Source: Cladocopium goreaui | Taxonomy: Eukaryota > Sar > Dinophyceae > Suessiales > Symbiodiniaceae | Direction of reading: 5' to 3' | Assembly: GCA_947184155.2 (NCBI GenBank) | Contig: CAMXCT020000435.1 | Coordinates: 335,979-399,978, forward strand | DNA length: 64,000 nucleotides | In this document: positions 11,165-21,135 of the stretch, in pieces | How the letters are laid out: every line of letters starts with the position of its first letter | How positions within the stretch are numbered: the stretch's first letter is position 1 | Translations under genes and position numbers: made by a program | The notes under the pieces: generated by a model | Database searches by the model: none | What the model saw: the letters and a program-made list of their open reading frames with translations, nothing else | What the model was told of the DNA's origin: nothing

Positions 11165-11295
11165 GCGTGGAACATCGCCCCTAAAGCCGTGGCATCCTCT
11201 CTATGGCCCCCCGGCTCATGTCTGCAAATTTTCAGACCGAGACCATGGCGCGGACGAAATCTCGGAGTTGGATTGTGAAAACTCAGCTGGATATA
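11165..11295 (+). CDS. Candidate exon, strand ambiguous
   Basis: After a plus-strand acceptor GCAAATTTTCAG the sequence reads DRDHGADEISELDCENSAG. The minus strand reads FRPRHGLGLKICRHEPGGH in the same place. No donor is convincing on either strand. Confidence 0.28.
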
Positions 11296-11531
11296 GCTGG
11301 ATTCACAGCATATGTCGTTAAACATGAAAATAGAACACCAGTGATATTGCCAGTGACATTGCGTGTACAACATTATACTAAACGCACTCCAGATCACACA
11401 AGGATGATTGGCTGAGTGATGGCGAGAGTATGTGTGCTCTAAAGTCTGCTGGCCAACTGTCCGGCTAGTTTAACCTGTGCATAGTTGGAAGATCATCTGT
11501 TTTGTTGTGTTTAGTAAAACTGTTTAGCTAC

Positions 11532-11677
11532 CTTTTCGACATCCGAACAGCATGGCATGAAATAGTCCTTGAATGTCCTTCACATCTGGAAACAGCACGC
11601 TCCTTTCCGGGTCCCTGCCGCCTTCCCGTTTCAGGAAGAGGCTACGGCGGGGTGCATCAAGGCAACATGTTAGACTC
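11532..11677 (-). CDS. Internal exon, unidentified
   Basis: A 146-nt exon with acceptor GGGCTGTAG and donor GAAAAG/GTAGCT. The frame reads LDAPRRSLFLKREGGRDPER then SVLFPDVKDIQGLFHAMLFG, typical of soluble protein. The longer plus-strand ORF over the same bases (11502-11834) is less protein-like. The gene is partial; family not recognised. Confidence 0.6.
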
Positions 11678-12280
11678 CTACAGCCCACCAAAAACACTGC
11701 CAATGTTGAATGCCCTTCAACAAGATCACAAGAAAATTAAGATGCAAATTCGCATCAAACAATCCCATATTAGCCATAAAACCTCGGGATACCTCGGGGC
11801 TATCAGCCAACCCACTGTACGTGATCAATATTGATCAATCGAGTAGTTCCATTTGCACGACGCAAGTGATTGGTTTGCAGCCCAGGGCATGGCATTTCCT
11901 TGGCATTTGGTGCTCCCTGGTTCCTACTCCACAAAACTCATAGCTTTGATCCCATAAATCAGTCAGGTTCCGCCAGGAAGATCCACACAAAGACCTAAAT
12001 TCATTAGATGATGGATATATATATATACATACATCTGTGTGTGTGGATATCATTTTCTGATAGATTTTCTGGCGTAGTCAAGGATCCAATTTGAACAATC
12101 CCTTCCCCCTAATATTACACCCCCCAGAAACCAGGGTGGATGTAGATGGATGTAGGGGATTTCCACATAATTGGGACCATAGAACGGGGTGTTTAATATG
12201 AACGGGGGATGGGATTCAATAAACTTAACACATAATATTAAATAATGACAATACTGAGCCAACATGCCATGCACCTCACA
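11678..12280. other. No gene seen
   Basis: Includes AT-rich TATATA and GTGTGT runs at about 12017-12045. Minus-strand ORFs 11835-12053 and 12050-12295 lack splice borders. Confidence 0.45.
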
Positions 12281-12289
12281 TTTCCCCCC

Positions 12290-12380
12290 CCGCAACCTGG
12301 AGCTAAGCCGCGCATTGCTTGGAGCCTTGGCTCGGGCCGCTCAGCATGGATCGGCTGAAACCCACGATTTGTGCGGACAA
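12290..12380 (+). CDS. Candidate exon, unidentified
   Basis: The plus strand reads NLELSRALLGALARAAQHGS then AETHDLCGQ, an Ala/Leu-rich helical composition. The upstream border is a C-rich tract with a possible CTGGAG acceptor. The downstream donor is unclear. The family cannot be named. Confidence 0.4.
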
Positions 12381-12424
12381 AGAGGGCGGATATGTATACA
12401 TAAACAATAACAAAATATCATGCA

Positions 12425-12595
12425 CGTTATTCGTTATATATATATATTATTATATTATGTAATATACCTGCAAGCATTCTCAGATTTTTGAAAAGAACTG
12501 ATGTATGAATTCTCTCGAGCGTGAATAGGAATGCCATCATCATCATCATCATCAACAACAACGACAACAACAACAACAACAACAACAACAACTGG
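12425..12595. repeat. AT run and CAT/AAC microsatellites
   Basis: A TA-rich run at about 12432-12460 and adjoining ATC and AAC trinucleotide runs at 12536-12595. The runs give Ile/Asn-, Thr- or Asp/Val-rich readings in different frames, all repeat-derived. Confidence 0.75.
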
Positions 12596-12726
12596 TTGGC
12601 CGCTTCTACCCATCCCACAGGCACACACACAAATGGGCCAGTCAATTGGGTTCGATCCTCCCAACTGCGGATGGAACATCCGACAGACTGGAAACTGCCC
12701 AGTAGTGGGGCGCATCTCATCTATTA

Positions 12727-12925
12727 TCTATCCCTCCTGGGCAATGTAATATATGGTTGTTTTCCTGATGTGTAGGCGCTGTCAGGTGAAGCATAATGAT
12801 CGGATGTTCCATCATTTTGCCCTGCCCACCATGTTGAAGCAGCATGTTTTTGCCACCATTGCCTCTCTGCGCCACCACTTTGGATCGGCAATGAATCGGA
12901 GGCACTGCACCACTGGATGTTAGTC
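12727..12925 (-). CDS. Candidate exon, frame and strand ambiguous
   Basis: On the minus strand, after a CATCCAG acceptor, one frame is open throughout and reads SDSLPIQSGGAERQWWQKHA. Another reads VVAQRGNGGKNMLLQHGGQG. The plus strand reads RMFHHFALPTMLKQHVFATI after a TGTAG acceptor at about 12775. Transcript strand is needed to decide. Confidence 0.35.
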
Positions 12926-13229
12926 CAACATGCCACTTGAAGGGGTCTTTGGCCACCCTCAAATGACCTTTTTAGACTGTAGCTGTCGCAAAAGCCTTGA
13001 ACTGACCCATAGGAATCCTATAGGCAGATTAATTATAATTAATTACTAGTGAGTGCTAGTATATGGATTTGCGTGAGAATAATTGAATAGGGTGCCCCAA
13101 ATCCACTGGTTCATTTGGGGGATGTACGTACTCCCTAATTTTTCAGAAACACCCAGGGCTAGGATGCCCCCAGTTCACCCGACGCAGGGGTCCACGTCAA
13201 AGGGACGGAAAACGTTTAAACTTGTCATT

Positions 13230-13530
13230 ATCACGGCATGATCATTCTGCCAAGGGCCTGCTCAGGCGCCCAAGTCCTGAAAAGGGCATAGTTTTTTCTC
13301 CAGGAATCTGCGAAGGTAGGCAAATCTCTGTTGATCCAACTTTCAACTTCAACTTCCCTGACTAATTCTCCCTCAGATCTGGAGCTGAAAAACTGTGACC
13401 AGCTAAGACGATCTAAGGGGAACTTCCCAGGCTGCACACTGAGGAAGTCTCAGAGGGTGCAGTTGGTTCCTCTCTGTCCGAGTCATCAGTTTCAAAGCCT
13501 CAGGTCTCAAATGGGGATGTAAAATATCAT
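13230..13530 (-). CDS. Candidate exon(s), strand ambiguous
   Basis: A minus-strand frame after acceptor CAGTGTGCAG reads FPLDRLSWSQFFSSRSEGEL and later NYALFRTWAPEQALG to a stop. The plus strand has an excellent acceptor (CTGACTAATTCTCCCTCAG), with readings LELKNCDQLRRSKGNFPGCT or, in another frame, EEVSEGAVGSSLSESSVSKP. At least one is probably real. The region may hold overlapping exons of opposite genes, but I cannot show that. Confidence 0.4.
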
Positions 13531-14337
13531 AATTGCTTGAAAACTCAAACAATGGCGCAACCAGCCAGAAAAAAAACAAAACTATGTCACACATTTGAAT
13601 AAACATGTATACATACACACACATACATCACATATATATCTATATTCAAAAATATTTTTTAAATATATATATATAAATAATTATATTATATATAATATTA
13701 TATATATTCTGTACAATTATAGGCGCTTGGAACCATACATACGGCTATTTGGTGGAATAATAGATGGGGCACATAATGCATATGATATCTGGGTCAGCAT
13801 CTGGGTTTAAAAAACATACAAAACCAAACTGCTGTTTCAATGGCGAACATGCTGATAAACCATGGGGGTTTAACGGTTTTTGGGTGCCCAAATTTCAAAC
13901 AAACCCGTATATAATCATTGGAGGTTTAAGCAATGCAATGTAAATAATTCACAGCCCGCTACAGTTCATCCATACAGAATCAGCACAATTCAAGAGACTT
14001 AAGGACACCCATCAATCATGTTTGGTTCTGATTCAGATGAAATGATGGCCCACATGAGTACACATTGCATTATTGGTAACAGCATGCTTGCAGGACAAAA
14101 TGAGGATGCAGAACAGAACAGAACCAAAAAAACGGTGGGGACATGAATCCGTAACAATTTGAATCAATATTCACTGGTCGACAGTTGATATAGTCCATTT
14201 GTGGTTCAAAGAAAGAAAAACAACACGAAACATCGTCATGTATTCCCGCCAATCACACGCCGTATGCCCGAACGGCAACTCTCAAAAATTCGATCCAGTA
14301 CACATCCACAGTGGAACAATATTTTTAAAAAACCTAG
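13531..14337. other. No gene seen; AT-rich repeats
   Basis: Contains ACATACAC and TATATAAT runs at about 13605-13705. No supportable exon. Confidence 0.5.
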
Positions 14338-14443
14338 CAAGATGCACACAGCGTAGCACATCAGATCACCCAGAAAATCCAAGAAACCCTCGAAATGAAC
14401 GTCCGGCCTCTCTCCCAGATCATTCCTTGGAATTGTTTCAAGG
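14338..14443 (+). CDS. Internal exon, unidentified
   Basis: A 106-nt exon of 35 codons plus one nucleotide, from an acceptor AAACCTAG to a donor AAGG/GTGATG. The frame reads QDAHSVAHQITQKIQETLEM then NVRPLSQIIPWNCFK, an amphipathic helical composition. The acceptor has a poor pyrimidine tract. The neighbouring ankyrin gene is on the other strand. Confidence 0.5.
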
Positions 14444-14738
14444 GTGATGATAAGGCCACCTCAAAAAGAATCCCTATAGATTCTCCATCGAATGGTGGAT
14501 TTCCCATTGGACCATTAGGAAAATAAAAGTATCAGGTGGCTGGGAAACTCTTAGTAGCTTCTTGGCTCCCCATTTGATGAGGAACATAGTCAGTCATATT
14601 CCAATATGAAACCGGAAAACAGTCCATGCCTGGCATGCTGGATTTCCAGACAGTTGGCTGTGCAGCAAAAACACGTCGTATTTGATTAGGAATTATGATG
14701 TCCTTTGTTCCCTCCATTCGCCACTTCGAAAACATCAC

Positions 14739-14877
14739 CATCCCAGCCAGGATGCCTCTGCCACGGATCCGCTCCCTGGTTCAGCAGCAGCTCAGCGAAG
14801 GTGGCGTCTCTTCGTTGGCACGCGAAGTGCAACGGGGTGTCACCATCGGAATTCTGGACGTTGACTTCGGCGCGAGC
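14739..14877 (-). CDS. Ankyrin-repeat exon
   Basis: A 139-nt exon between acceptor GTGATTTCCAG and donor ATG/GTGATG. It encodes VNVQNSDGDTPLHFACQRRD followed by ATFAELLLNQGADPW, a textbook ankyrin repeat with the DGDTPLHFA start, helix 2 ending in ELLL and the GAD turn. Ankyrin repeats mediate protein-protein contacts; the partner is unknown. It starts in phase 0, exactly matching the phase-0 end of the exon at 15477-15564, so the two join as ...MRALLQ-ARAEVNVQ.... It ends with one nucleotide of a split codon, so the gene continues at lower coordinates, but I could not place the next exon. Confidence 0.85.
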
Positions 14878-15189
14878 CTGGAAATCACCAATGATATACA
14901 CTCCGTACATGTACATACATTACATGGCACAAGAACACAACATATAAACATATATATATATATATATGTAGTCACAAATATAATTATATGCACTATACGA
15001 AAAATGACGTATATTGATGCGCACAATAATATATAATGATATATATTTGTACATTTTTTCATGCATTGTACGAAAGATGATGTATATTGATGTGCAAGAA
15101 TTTATATACACACATAAGATACGCAATAATAAAACATATAAACAGGTACACAAAACACAGAGATTGATGGCAAAGACCTGGAGGTGTGA

Positions 15190-15295
15190 ATGCCACCCAT
15201 CATCACCCATCTTCGCTTCTCAATCCGCAGATCATAAAGAAGCCACTCTGCCAATGATTGCCAATGCATCGGGTCGTGAGTGAGATTGTCAATCA
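15190..15295 (+). CDS. Weak candidate exon inside the ankyrin intron
   Basis: A good plus-strand acceptor (CTTCTCAATCCGCAG) is followed by DHKEATLPMIANASGRE and a stop. The minus strand reads HWQSLAEWLLYDLRIEKRRW over the same bases. Either may be chance. Confidence 0.25.
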
Positions 15296-15476
15296 TATTA
15301 TGTATCACTATCGACTATCGATCACTATTATCTTTCCGGGATAAAACAACTTTGACAGACATATAAAGTCTTGAAACTATTTGTAGATAGATATATATAT
15401 ATATATAGCTTCCAAGATGTCCAAACTACTGAACAAAAGAGGACTGAACCAAAAGATCTATGCAGCCACAAATGGC

Positions 15477-15564
15477 CTGGAGGAGAGCGCGCATGGTTTC
15501 AATGCTACCCACTTTTGCACAGACATGAAGCGGCAACACAGGATGGTTGGGCGAGAAACCATTC
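15477..15564 (-). CDS. Ankyrin-repeat exon with GC donor
   Basis: An 88-nt exon after acceptor CTGCCCCAACTGCAG. It reads NGFSPNHPVLPLHVCAKVGS then IETMRALLQ, an ankyrin-type helix pair. It ends at CTCCAG/GCCATT, a GC rather than GT donor, as is common in dinoflagellates. Splicing there gives phase 0, in agreement with the next exon. The frame is open through the intron start, so the exon could be longer if the GC site is not used. Confidence 0.75.
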
Positions 15565-15873
15565 CTGCAGTTGGGGCAGAGGGCGTGCCATGGTGATATA
15601 TATATATATATATATATGGTGATCATGCTGTGTCACACGGATCTGCTTGTGATCTTGCTGCGATTTGAAGCCCTAGTTTCAAATAGCTTGGTCAGTGTTG
15701 AGATGTTCCGGACTTCAACATGCCATCTGTTGATGTGATCGGCAAACCTCTTACCTCCAACGCATCGGCCAGCTATTAAATGCCAACGAAACCGATTTCG
15801 GGAACCCTATTTTTGGCAAACTTTGTATACCATTCTACTCCATCCCGCTCAAGTCTGGCCGGTCACTGTTCAC

Positions 15874-15940
15874 CAAGATTCTCTAAGAAAACTTCCACCA
15901 TCTTCTCGTCACCATTCTGAATGGCCTGAGACATTCTTCT
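15874..15940 (-). CDS. Probable ankyrin-gene exon
   Basis: Reads MSQAIQNGDEKMVEVFLENL and ends at a donor CTTG/GTGAAC. The pattern AIQNGDEKMVEVFLENL matches an ankyrin first helix-turn-helix. It lies between the N-terminal exon and the repeats, on the same strand. An in-frame stop lies just upstream, so the exon begins at the ATG or at a nearby AG (GAAGCAG). The phase to the exon at 15564 does not match directly, implying a missed exon at about 15590-15860. Confidence 0.6.
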
Positions 15941-16086
15941 GCTTCAGTTCTTGGCTGCCCCCAAAAACAAAAACCACTATCTGATCCAAGGCCAATGAAG
16001 GCTCAACTTATGAGGGCTGGGGACTTTGTCTACCCTACGCGCGGGAGAAATTTGAAGATCTTCAAATCACCATTTAATGGAATACC

Positions 16087-16490
16087 CCGGCCTCAATCAT
16101 ATGCTTTTCAAGTGCAACGTCTTGATGTTGACAGAGCTGCAAGATCTTGGTGGTCAATCTTGAGGTTTCCCCTTCGAGGTCCCGGCCGGCCAAATCTAAG
16201 ACCATATCCCAAGGGCAGTCGGTTTTCAAGATGATGGTAGCGGCGTCATTGTCCATGAGGGCAAACTCAAAGAAGGACGGAGGGATGTCCGTCGCAGAAT
16301 GTACATCCACCTTCAGGTCCTCTGGAGTCAAGGCCTTCGACCACAAGGTGCACAGCACCTCACCACTGAGATTGCGGATCTCAATTTCCCGTTCCGAGTG
16401 CTGTGAGTTCTCCGGGTCAGACACTGTGGCAACCATGGGGAAGAAGTTTGATCGCGGAATGGGGCTGTTCGGCACTAGTGGCTGCAGCAT
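16087..16490 (-). CDS. N-terminal exon of ankyrin gene, ubiquitin-like region
   Basis: An open frame of about 135 codons starting MLQPLVPNSPIPRSNFFPMV. The middle reads EIEIRNLSGEVLCTLW, then LTPEDLKVDVHSATDIPPSF and FEFALMDNDA. This spacing (beta strand, helix, IPP turn) resembles the ubiquitin-like segment that precedes ankyrin repeats in many dinoflagellate proteins. That family link is from memory. The donor is probably GCCGGG/GTATTC at about 16086. The start could be either Met (residue 1 or 19), or the exon could begin at a splice site. The long plus-strand ORF 16147-16662 is its antisense shadow. Confidence 0.75.
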
Positions 16491-17430
16491 GGGCCTTGAA
16501 GATCCGGGATTCCAAGTCCGGCTTCAGATGGCTTCAGCATCTTCCAGCTGTACTTTCCACAAAAGGCAAGATAGATCAGCGGAAGCCTTCAGGATAAAAC
16601 AAATCCATACAAATCCCACATCTCAAAGGATGCTGGTCATCAATGGTCATGGCATGTCATGACGAAAATGACTACTAGCCATTGGAGACTTCAGCGACTT
16701 TTGGGGGTTTTCCACCGAGGAAAATCATGGCTGATCTGATGCCCTGCTGGAGAGTGGCTCATCAACCTACCAAACGAAGGTTTACCCCACAAGAAACAAA
16801 AATGATCAAAAATGCGGATGTTCCCAAACATTCCGAGCCACACCAAATCCAACTGGCTTTTCTAATCTCCCATGTATGCATCCAAGCGTCATGGCAGGTC
16901 CTAGGACGTCGATTGAAAATAGAGGCTCCAAGTCTAGCTAGGGACTTCGCAATGGCGATATCTGTACAATAGATCTTGCAGATTCTGTCTGCGCTAATCT
17001 CCCAAGAGCGAAATGGGGAAACCAACGCTTCTTAGCATTCCTACTCTTGAAGGACGAAACCGTAGAGATCCGGTGCCCGTGGAGTCCGTGGAGCCGCAAT
17101 CAGAAAACTAGGCATCTCTGGTGGCCCCCTGTGGCCCGTGGTGGGCCTCCACCGGATCCGAGTACACTATCAAGGTATTGCTGCACTGCCCGTGATCACG
17201 GATGGAATAAGCACTGGAATAAGGAGGGGCCCTTCTGAATTTCTCAACCAATCACTGGCCTAGTCTAAGCCAGAATCTGAAGGAAACCGCGGCTCCTCAC
17301 TCCAAATGCTACTTACCTAGGGATATTCCTTTGAACTTTTCCTGAGTACGGTAGTAGCTGTCAGAAAAAAAATCAGACACACACACAAATAACAGTAAAA
17401 CATGTGGGAAATGAGTTTAGTTCTCCATCT
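16491..17430. other. No gene supported
   Basis: A plus-strand ORF (16682-16972) and its minus-strand partner lack splice support. At about 17120-17230 the minus strand reads VQQYLDSVLGSGGGPPRATG, which may be a small exon, but its borders are not visible. Confidence 0.4.
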
Positions 17431-17560
17431 TTCTGTGAAGCCCCTGACGATAAACTGAGCCAAAGGCCAGGACACAGGGCACCCACATCTTCATGGCAGT
17501 GGTCCCTGCTGAGGAGCTCACGTGGCCTAGGGAAGAGATGGGGCTGACGGGGCGTGCAAC
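17430..17560 (+). CDS. Candidate exon, strand ambiguous
   Basis: The plus strand reads KARTQGTHIFMAVVPAEELT then WPREEMGLTG. The minus strand, after a CTCTTCCCTAG acceptor, reads TTAMKMWVPCVLAFGSVYRQ to a stop. Both look like protein. Confidence 0.35.
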
Positions 17561-17574
17561 ATGTGGGCAAAGCA

Positions 17575-17632
17575 CTATCTATCTATCTATCTATCTGTCT
17601 ATCTGTCTGTCTGTCTGCCTGTCTGTCTGTCT
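17575..17632 (+). repeat. CTAT/CTGT tetranucleotide microsatellite
   Basis: A perfect CTAT run grades into CTGT and CTGC variants. It translates to Leu/Ser/Ile/Cys strings that inflate the ORF at 17493-17888. Confidence 0.85.
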
Positions 17633-17914
17633 GGTGTCGTTTTTTGAATGTTTTTGCCATGGTTTCGTTGGTGGTGATTTCAGGTGGAATGGAATGGCCT
17701 CATGTTTTTGGATGTTTTTGGCAAGATTGCCTGGACACCCATTGCCGTCCCCCTCAAGAATTCAGTGGATTAAAAATACTTTGCAGTTTCAAACGCTTTC
17801 CACAGCTCAAGAACTATATCATTGTCATTTTGATCATTGTCATCGCGCCAAAAAATCTATTGGAAATAAAAACGCCACACCACGTTGAAAATGGAACCCG
17901 ATGGATCCGCATGG

Positions 17915-18065
17915 AACCTCATGGGCCCCCATGGAATCCATCCCCAAACGGGCAAGCAGCGTGACTTCCCCAAAAGCGACACAGCTGAGTGCACCAACAC
18001 CAGACCGCCCCAATGCTGGAAAGGCCTACGGCGCTGTGAAATATTCCGGGTGGAAATTGGTTTTG
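17915..18065 (+). CDS. Candidate exon, frame ambiguous
   Basis: The plus strand reads SIPKRASSVTSPKATQLSAP in one frame and DFPKSDTAECTNTRPPQCWK in another. The latter ends at a possible donor (GAAATTG/GTTTTG). The minus-strand reading is Trp/Gly-rich and less protein-like. Confidence 0.3.
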
Positions 18066-18128
18066 GATGGTTTTGGGCGTTGCCGACCATGGGGTACCAA
18101 TCGGACGGCGGACCACAGCGGTATGTAC

Positions 18129-18224
18129 CTGAATCCTTGCAATCTCTGCTCGGGGCGCCTACGAGAGTCATCATCAAGCAGGTAGCCCTGTCCATCATCC
18201 AGGATGAGGTAGTGCCTCGTAAAT
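18129..18224 (-). CDS. Internal exon, unidentified
   Basis: A 96-nt exon with acceptor ATCGTCATCCTGCAG and donor TTCAG/GTACATACC. The frame reads FTRHYLILDDGQGYLLDDDS then RRRPEQRLQGF, hydrophilic and acidic/basic. Both splice sites are good. Family not recognised; it could belong with the exons at 22-23 kb or stand alone. Confidence 0.6.
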
Positions 18225-18605
18225 CTGCAGGATGACGATGGGATTATGTTGGACCATCTAGACATATCTAGACATCGGTGCCTGGATATTTGCACTGGTC
18301 ACTGATTGATCCAAACGCTTGGTTTTTGGGGTGGGTCCTCTCCAATTGGACATCCGATGCAAATTGCAGTGGGGGAAATCATCCAGTTCCAAGCGTGCTG
18401 CTCCGAGGCATAACCAAGCTGGATCACACGTCAAGATTACATACTGCCACAGAATCACAGGAAATAATAAGTGTTGGAACATGTTGCAACACTCATCACA
18501 ACAGTATATAATATACAGTTAGAGAGAGTTGTAGACATTGTCATGGTTCCTGGTAGCTACCCCATTCAGCCACCAACCCAAGGTTCGCAACTGCACCTCA
18601 AACAG
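18225..18605. other. Weak minus-strand exon candidate only
   Basis: At about 18340-18430 the minus strand reads LELDDFPHCNLHRMSNWRGP, which is coding-like, but I see no clear donor. Otherwise nothing. Confidence 0.35.
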
Positions 18606-18724
18606 AAGCGGAGGGCGGCGCTGTGCTGGTAGATTACGCAGTCAATGCCAGAGGGTGTCGACCTGGTTGGAGTCAAAGGGGCAAATCCTGCCAAACTATT
18701 GGATACAGATATCCAAACCGGATG
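18606..18724 (+). CDS. Exon 1 (of those visible) of plus-strand gene
   Basis: A 119-nt exon with acceptor GCACCTCAAACAG and a canonical donor ATG/GTAAGTGC. The frame reads EGGAVLVDYAVNARGC then WSQRGKSCQTIGYRYPNRM. It ends in phase 0. A second frame (97-codon ORF 18538-18831) is also open, but the phase chain with the following exons supports the frame given. The gene must start upstream. Product unknown. Confidence 0.65.
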
Positions 18725-18926
18725 GTAAGTGCAGCATCTTGTCTTTCCGGGTTGTGTTCTATGCCATCTTCTCGCTGCATCCCCATTTGAGATTCAGTCA
18801 AGGCCGTCTAATTCACACAATTTTCTTCTAGCTCAACCTGTGCATGTGTTCCGGGTCACCTGACATGTCGGGGCAGAACACTCAAGTGACAAAGATGTTG
18901 GCACCACACATTTAGCTAAGCACCAG

Positions 18927-18974
18927 GCTGCCTTGAGAGAAAAGTGTCAGCGCTTTCTGAGGCATGGTCTAAAG
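18927..18974 (+). CDS. 48-nt exon of plus-strand gene
   Basis: Sixteen codons, AALREKCQRFLRHGLK, phase 0 to 0, between acceptor AAGCACCAG and donor AAAG/GTATCA. The phase agrees with the exon ending at 18724 and with the next at 19316. Helical, basic composition. Confidence 0.6.
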
Positions 18975-19315
18975 GTATCATTTGGGGGGAAGGGATGGCA
19001 ACACCGGAAGGAACACCCCTTCGGTTTGTCAGAGCAATGCGCAAATTATTCATCAAGCTTGGAAATGCCCAATGCTTTGGGGAGTGACATGGGGATGCGG
19101 AAACTAAATCCAACTTTTTTTTTTACACGCTTGTAATTACCTATTTCAATGGGAGCATGATATGCCTGCATGCTTCGCTCAACGCCCGAACCAGAAGTTG
19201 AAACAGCATTAATTGAACAGCATTAATTGAACAGCATCACACTGGAGGGGCCAAGCCGAATGGAGATAGCAGGTGGATGAAACTGCAGTCAACTCATCTC
19301 ACTCCGAAGCAACAG

Positions 19316-19419
19316 GGGTTACCCACCTGTGACGAAGCAGGACCACTGGTGGGAGATCAAGTAGTGCGCAACCATCTGGACCTTCTCCAACCCATCTGCC
19401 TGGCTGGAGCTTGCCTATG
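19316..19419 (+). CDS. Exon of plus-strand gene
   Basis: A 104-nt exon between acceptor CCGAAGCAACAG and donor CTATG/GTAAAA. It reads GLPTCDEAGPLVGDQVVRNH then LDLLQPICLAGACL and ends with two nucleotides of a split codon. It starts in phase 0, as required by the 48-nt exon before it. Confidence 0.6.
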
Positions 19420-19494
19420 GTAAAAACCATGCCTACCTATATATGTCCTTTGCACATTTACTTGAAATAATGTACGCACAGATAAATACACGCA

Positions 19495-19522
19495 AACACA
19501 CGCACACACACACATATACAAA

Positions 19523-19557
<35 letters not shown>

Positions 19558-19575
19558 CTATATATATATATATAA
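19495..19575. repeat. ACAC/AAAT/TATA microsatellites
   Basis: Adjoining CACA, AAATA and TA runs within an intron of the plus-strand gene. Confidence 0.8.
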
Positions 19576-19781
19576 TATACACATGAGCGATCGGCAAAAC
19601 CTCAATTGAAAAATGCGATCTTCGGGTCAAAGTTATCGTTTTTGGGAGTTCGCTATATCGTTTTACAGTATATCCTGATTGCATCATTTGCATCCCCTGG
19701 CAAACTGCGTGCGGAAAGCCTTTTTACACCTCCACTTCAGCGTCTGAAGCATGTTTGACTGCCCTGCGCTTTCTTTTGCAG

Positions 19782-19801
19782 CGCTCCAACTGTATGGTAT
19801 G
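19782..19801 (+). CDS. Possible 20-nt microexon of plus-strand gene
   Basis: The acceptor is very strong (GCGCTTTCTTTTGCAG). Twenty bases (CAPTVWY) before a TATG/GTATGA donor connect the phase of the exon ending at 19419 (two spare nucleotides) with that starting at 19861 (needs one). The reading also stays open further downstream, so exon skipping or a longer exon is possible. Confidence 0.35.
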
Positions 19802-19860
19802 GTATGATACCTGTCAATGCAACTGCAAATCACAGTTGCACCATCCTTTCTCAAACTCAG

Positions 19861-20003
19861 AAACAAGTTTGAAGTCAGTTGTTGGAAGAAGTCTGGATGA
19901 GCTCTCACAGCGACATGCTCCATGCCTTTCATTCACTCCCCAGCGTCTGGGTAGCAAACCATCACCATGGTCCAATGCTTTTGCCTTGGCTATCTTCATC
20001 TAG
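19861..20003 (+). CDS. Probable last exon of plus-strand gene
   Basis: The acceptor CCTTTCTCAAACTCAG is followed by TSLKSVVGRSLDELSQRHAP then FTPQRLGSKPSPWSNAFALA, ending at TAG (20001-20003). Together with the exons at 18606, 18927, 19316 and possibly 19782 it forms a phase-consistent 3' gene end. The minus strand also reads openly here (19814-19999), so antisense coding cannot be excluded. Product unknown. Confidence 0.55.
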
Positions 20004-20866
20004 GAGAAAGATCGCCAAACCGGACCTGCAGGTGCAGGTGTGCCGGTGTGCCCGAGATGAACCAGGATTGACTAAAGCAATGGAGCGCCGCAAAAGAATA
20101 TGCATAGCAGCGAAACGATCGCAATAAGCAAGTGATAATATTCAACGGCAAAGAATCATCTCAAGAATCTTTTCGCATCTGGGCCATCCATCAGCGAAGG
20201 ACATTTTGTCAAGAAATGGTTATCGTTTAGTTATCGTTTTCGTTATCGTTCAAAGAGGGAAACATTTCTGGAAAATGGCATGAACCAAGGAATGTTGGAA
20301 AGGAGGCCTGTTGTCATCGTCAATGCTTGCATGAAAGCGGGAAAATACAAAACGCTCATCCGGAAGGCTTGAACAATGGCGAGACAAAAAGACCATCCAA
20401 ATCCAGCTAGTTACCACATACTGTAGCAATACTTGTTTGGATACAAAACTGTTTGCAATAATCAGAAATAAAGAAATTGGCCAGGATCAAGAGTGTCAGC
20501 ATACTTTTGCACACCTTCCGTTGTGTGAGCTGGTCATGACGTATACCCCACAACTGAGAGCCTAGATGATCTAGATGCTTCTAGAACAGGTGTCCACCAT
20601 CATGTCATGTACACCACCCCTTCACTTCCCACAATGCTTTTACATATGATATGATTCCCGCGTTATCGTTTAAATTTTTGGGAGTTCACTATATCGTTTT
20701 ACATATCAAAATGCATATTTTTACATGAAAGATCGCTCGAATACATACCTCCTACACGGAGAGTTTAGCCTCTTGCTCACATAATATTTGGGGCTTACTT
20801 GGAGGTTTCCGAAAATGGAGGACTAGTCATTTCAAACAGGGAAAGCACTGGTTTTGGGGTCCCTAC
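20004..20866. other. No gene seen
   Basis: The motif GTTATCGTTT recurs (20220-20250, 20663-20700, and near 19635), often beside TTTTGGGAGTTC and CTATATCGTTTTACA, suggesting a small dispersed repeat. No open frame of interest. Confidence 0.5.
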
Positions 20867-21039
20867 TTCAGAAACAACAACTTGGCTGACGATTTTCCAC
20901 TCCCCCCGAGCCGAAAGAGCTTGAGCTTCACACGCCAAGCGCCACGTAGAACTGCACATGGCACCCTGGCCGTTGGCCATGCTGGAAAGCTGAAGAACAA
21001 CCTCTAGGGATCCCAAGTGGTGACATAGATTGACAGCAA
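20867..21039 (-). CDS. Internal exon, possibly helical-repeat protein
   Basis: A 173-nt exon whose frame reads AVNLCHHLGSLEVVLQLSSM then TWRLACEAQALSARGEWKIV, ending at donor TCTGAA/GTAGGG. The alternating small/Leu pattern ending in GEW resembles PPR-like repeats of dinoflagellate proteins, but one exon is too little to classify. The acceptor (ATGAG) is weak. Confidence 0.55.
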
Positions 21040-21135
21040 CTCATCACTCAAATACACCAAAGAACTGGAAAACAGGCAATGGGGTAATACCGGGTAATAT
21101 TCATATGAAAGCAAAGCTGGCAAACCTATTTTATA

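Noticed and set aside
16147..16662. 171-codon plus-strand ORF
   Set aside because: Antisense of the ankyrin gene's N-terminal exon, whose minus-strand peptide is clearly better and fits neighbouring exons.
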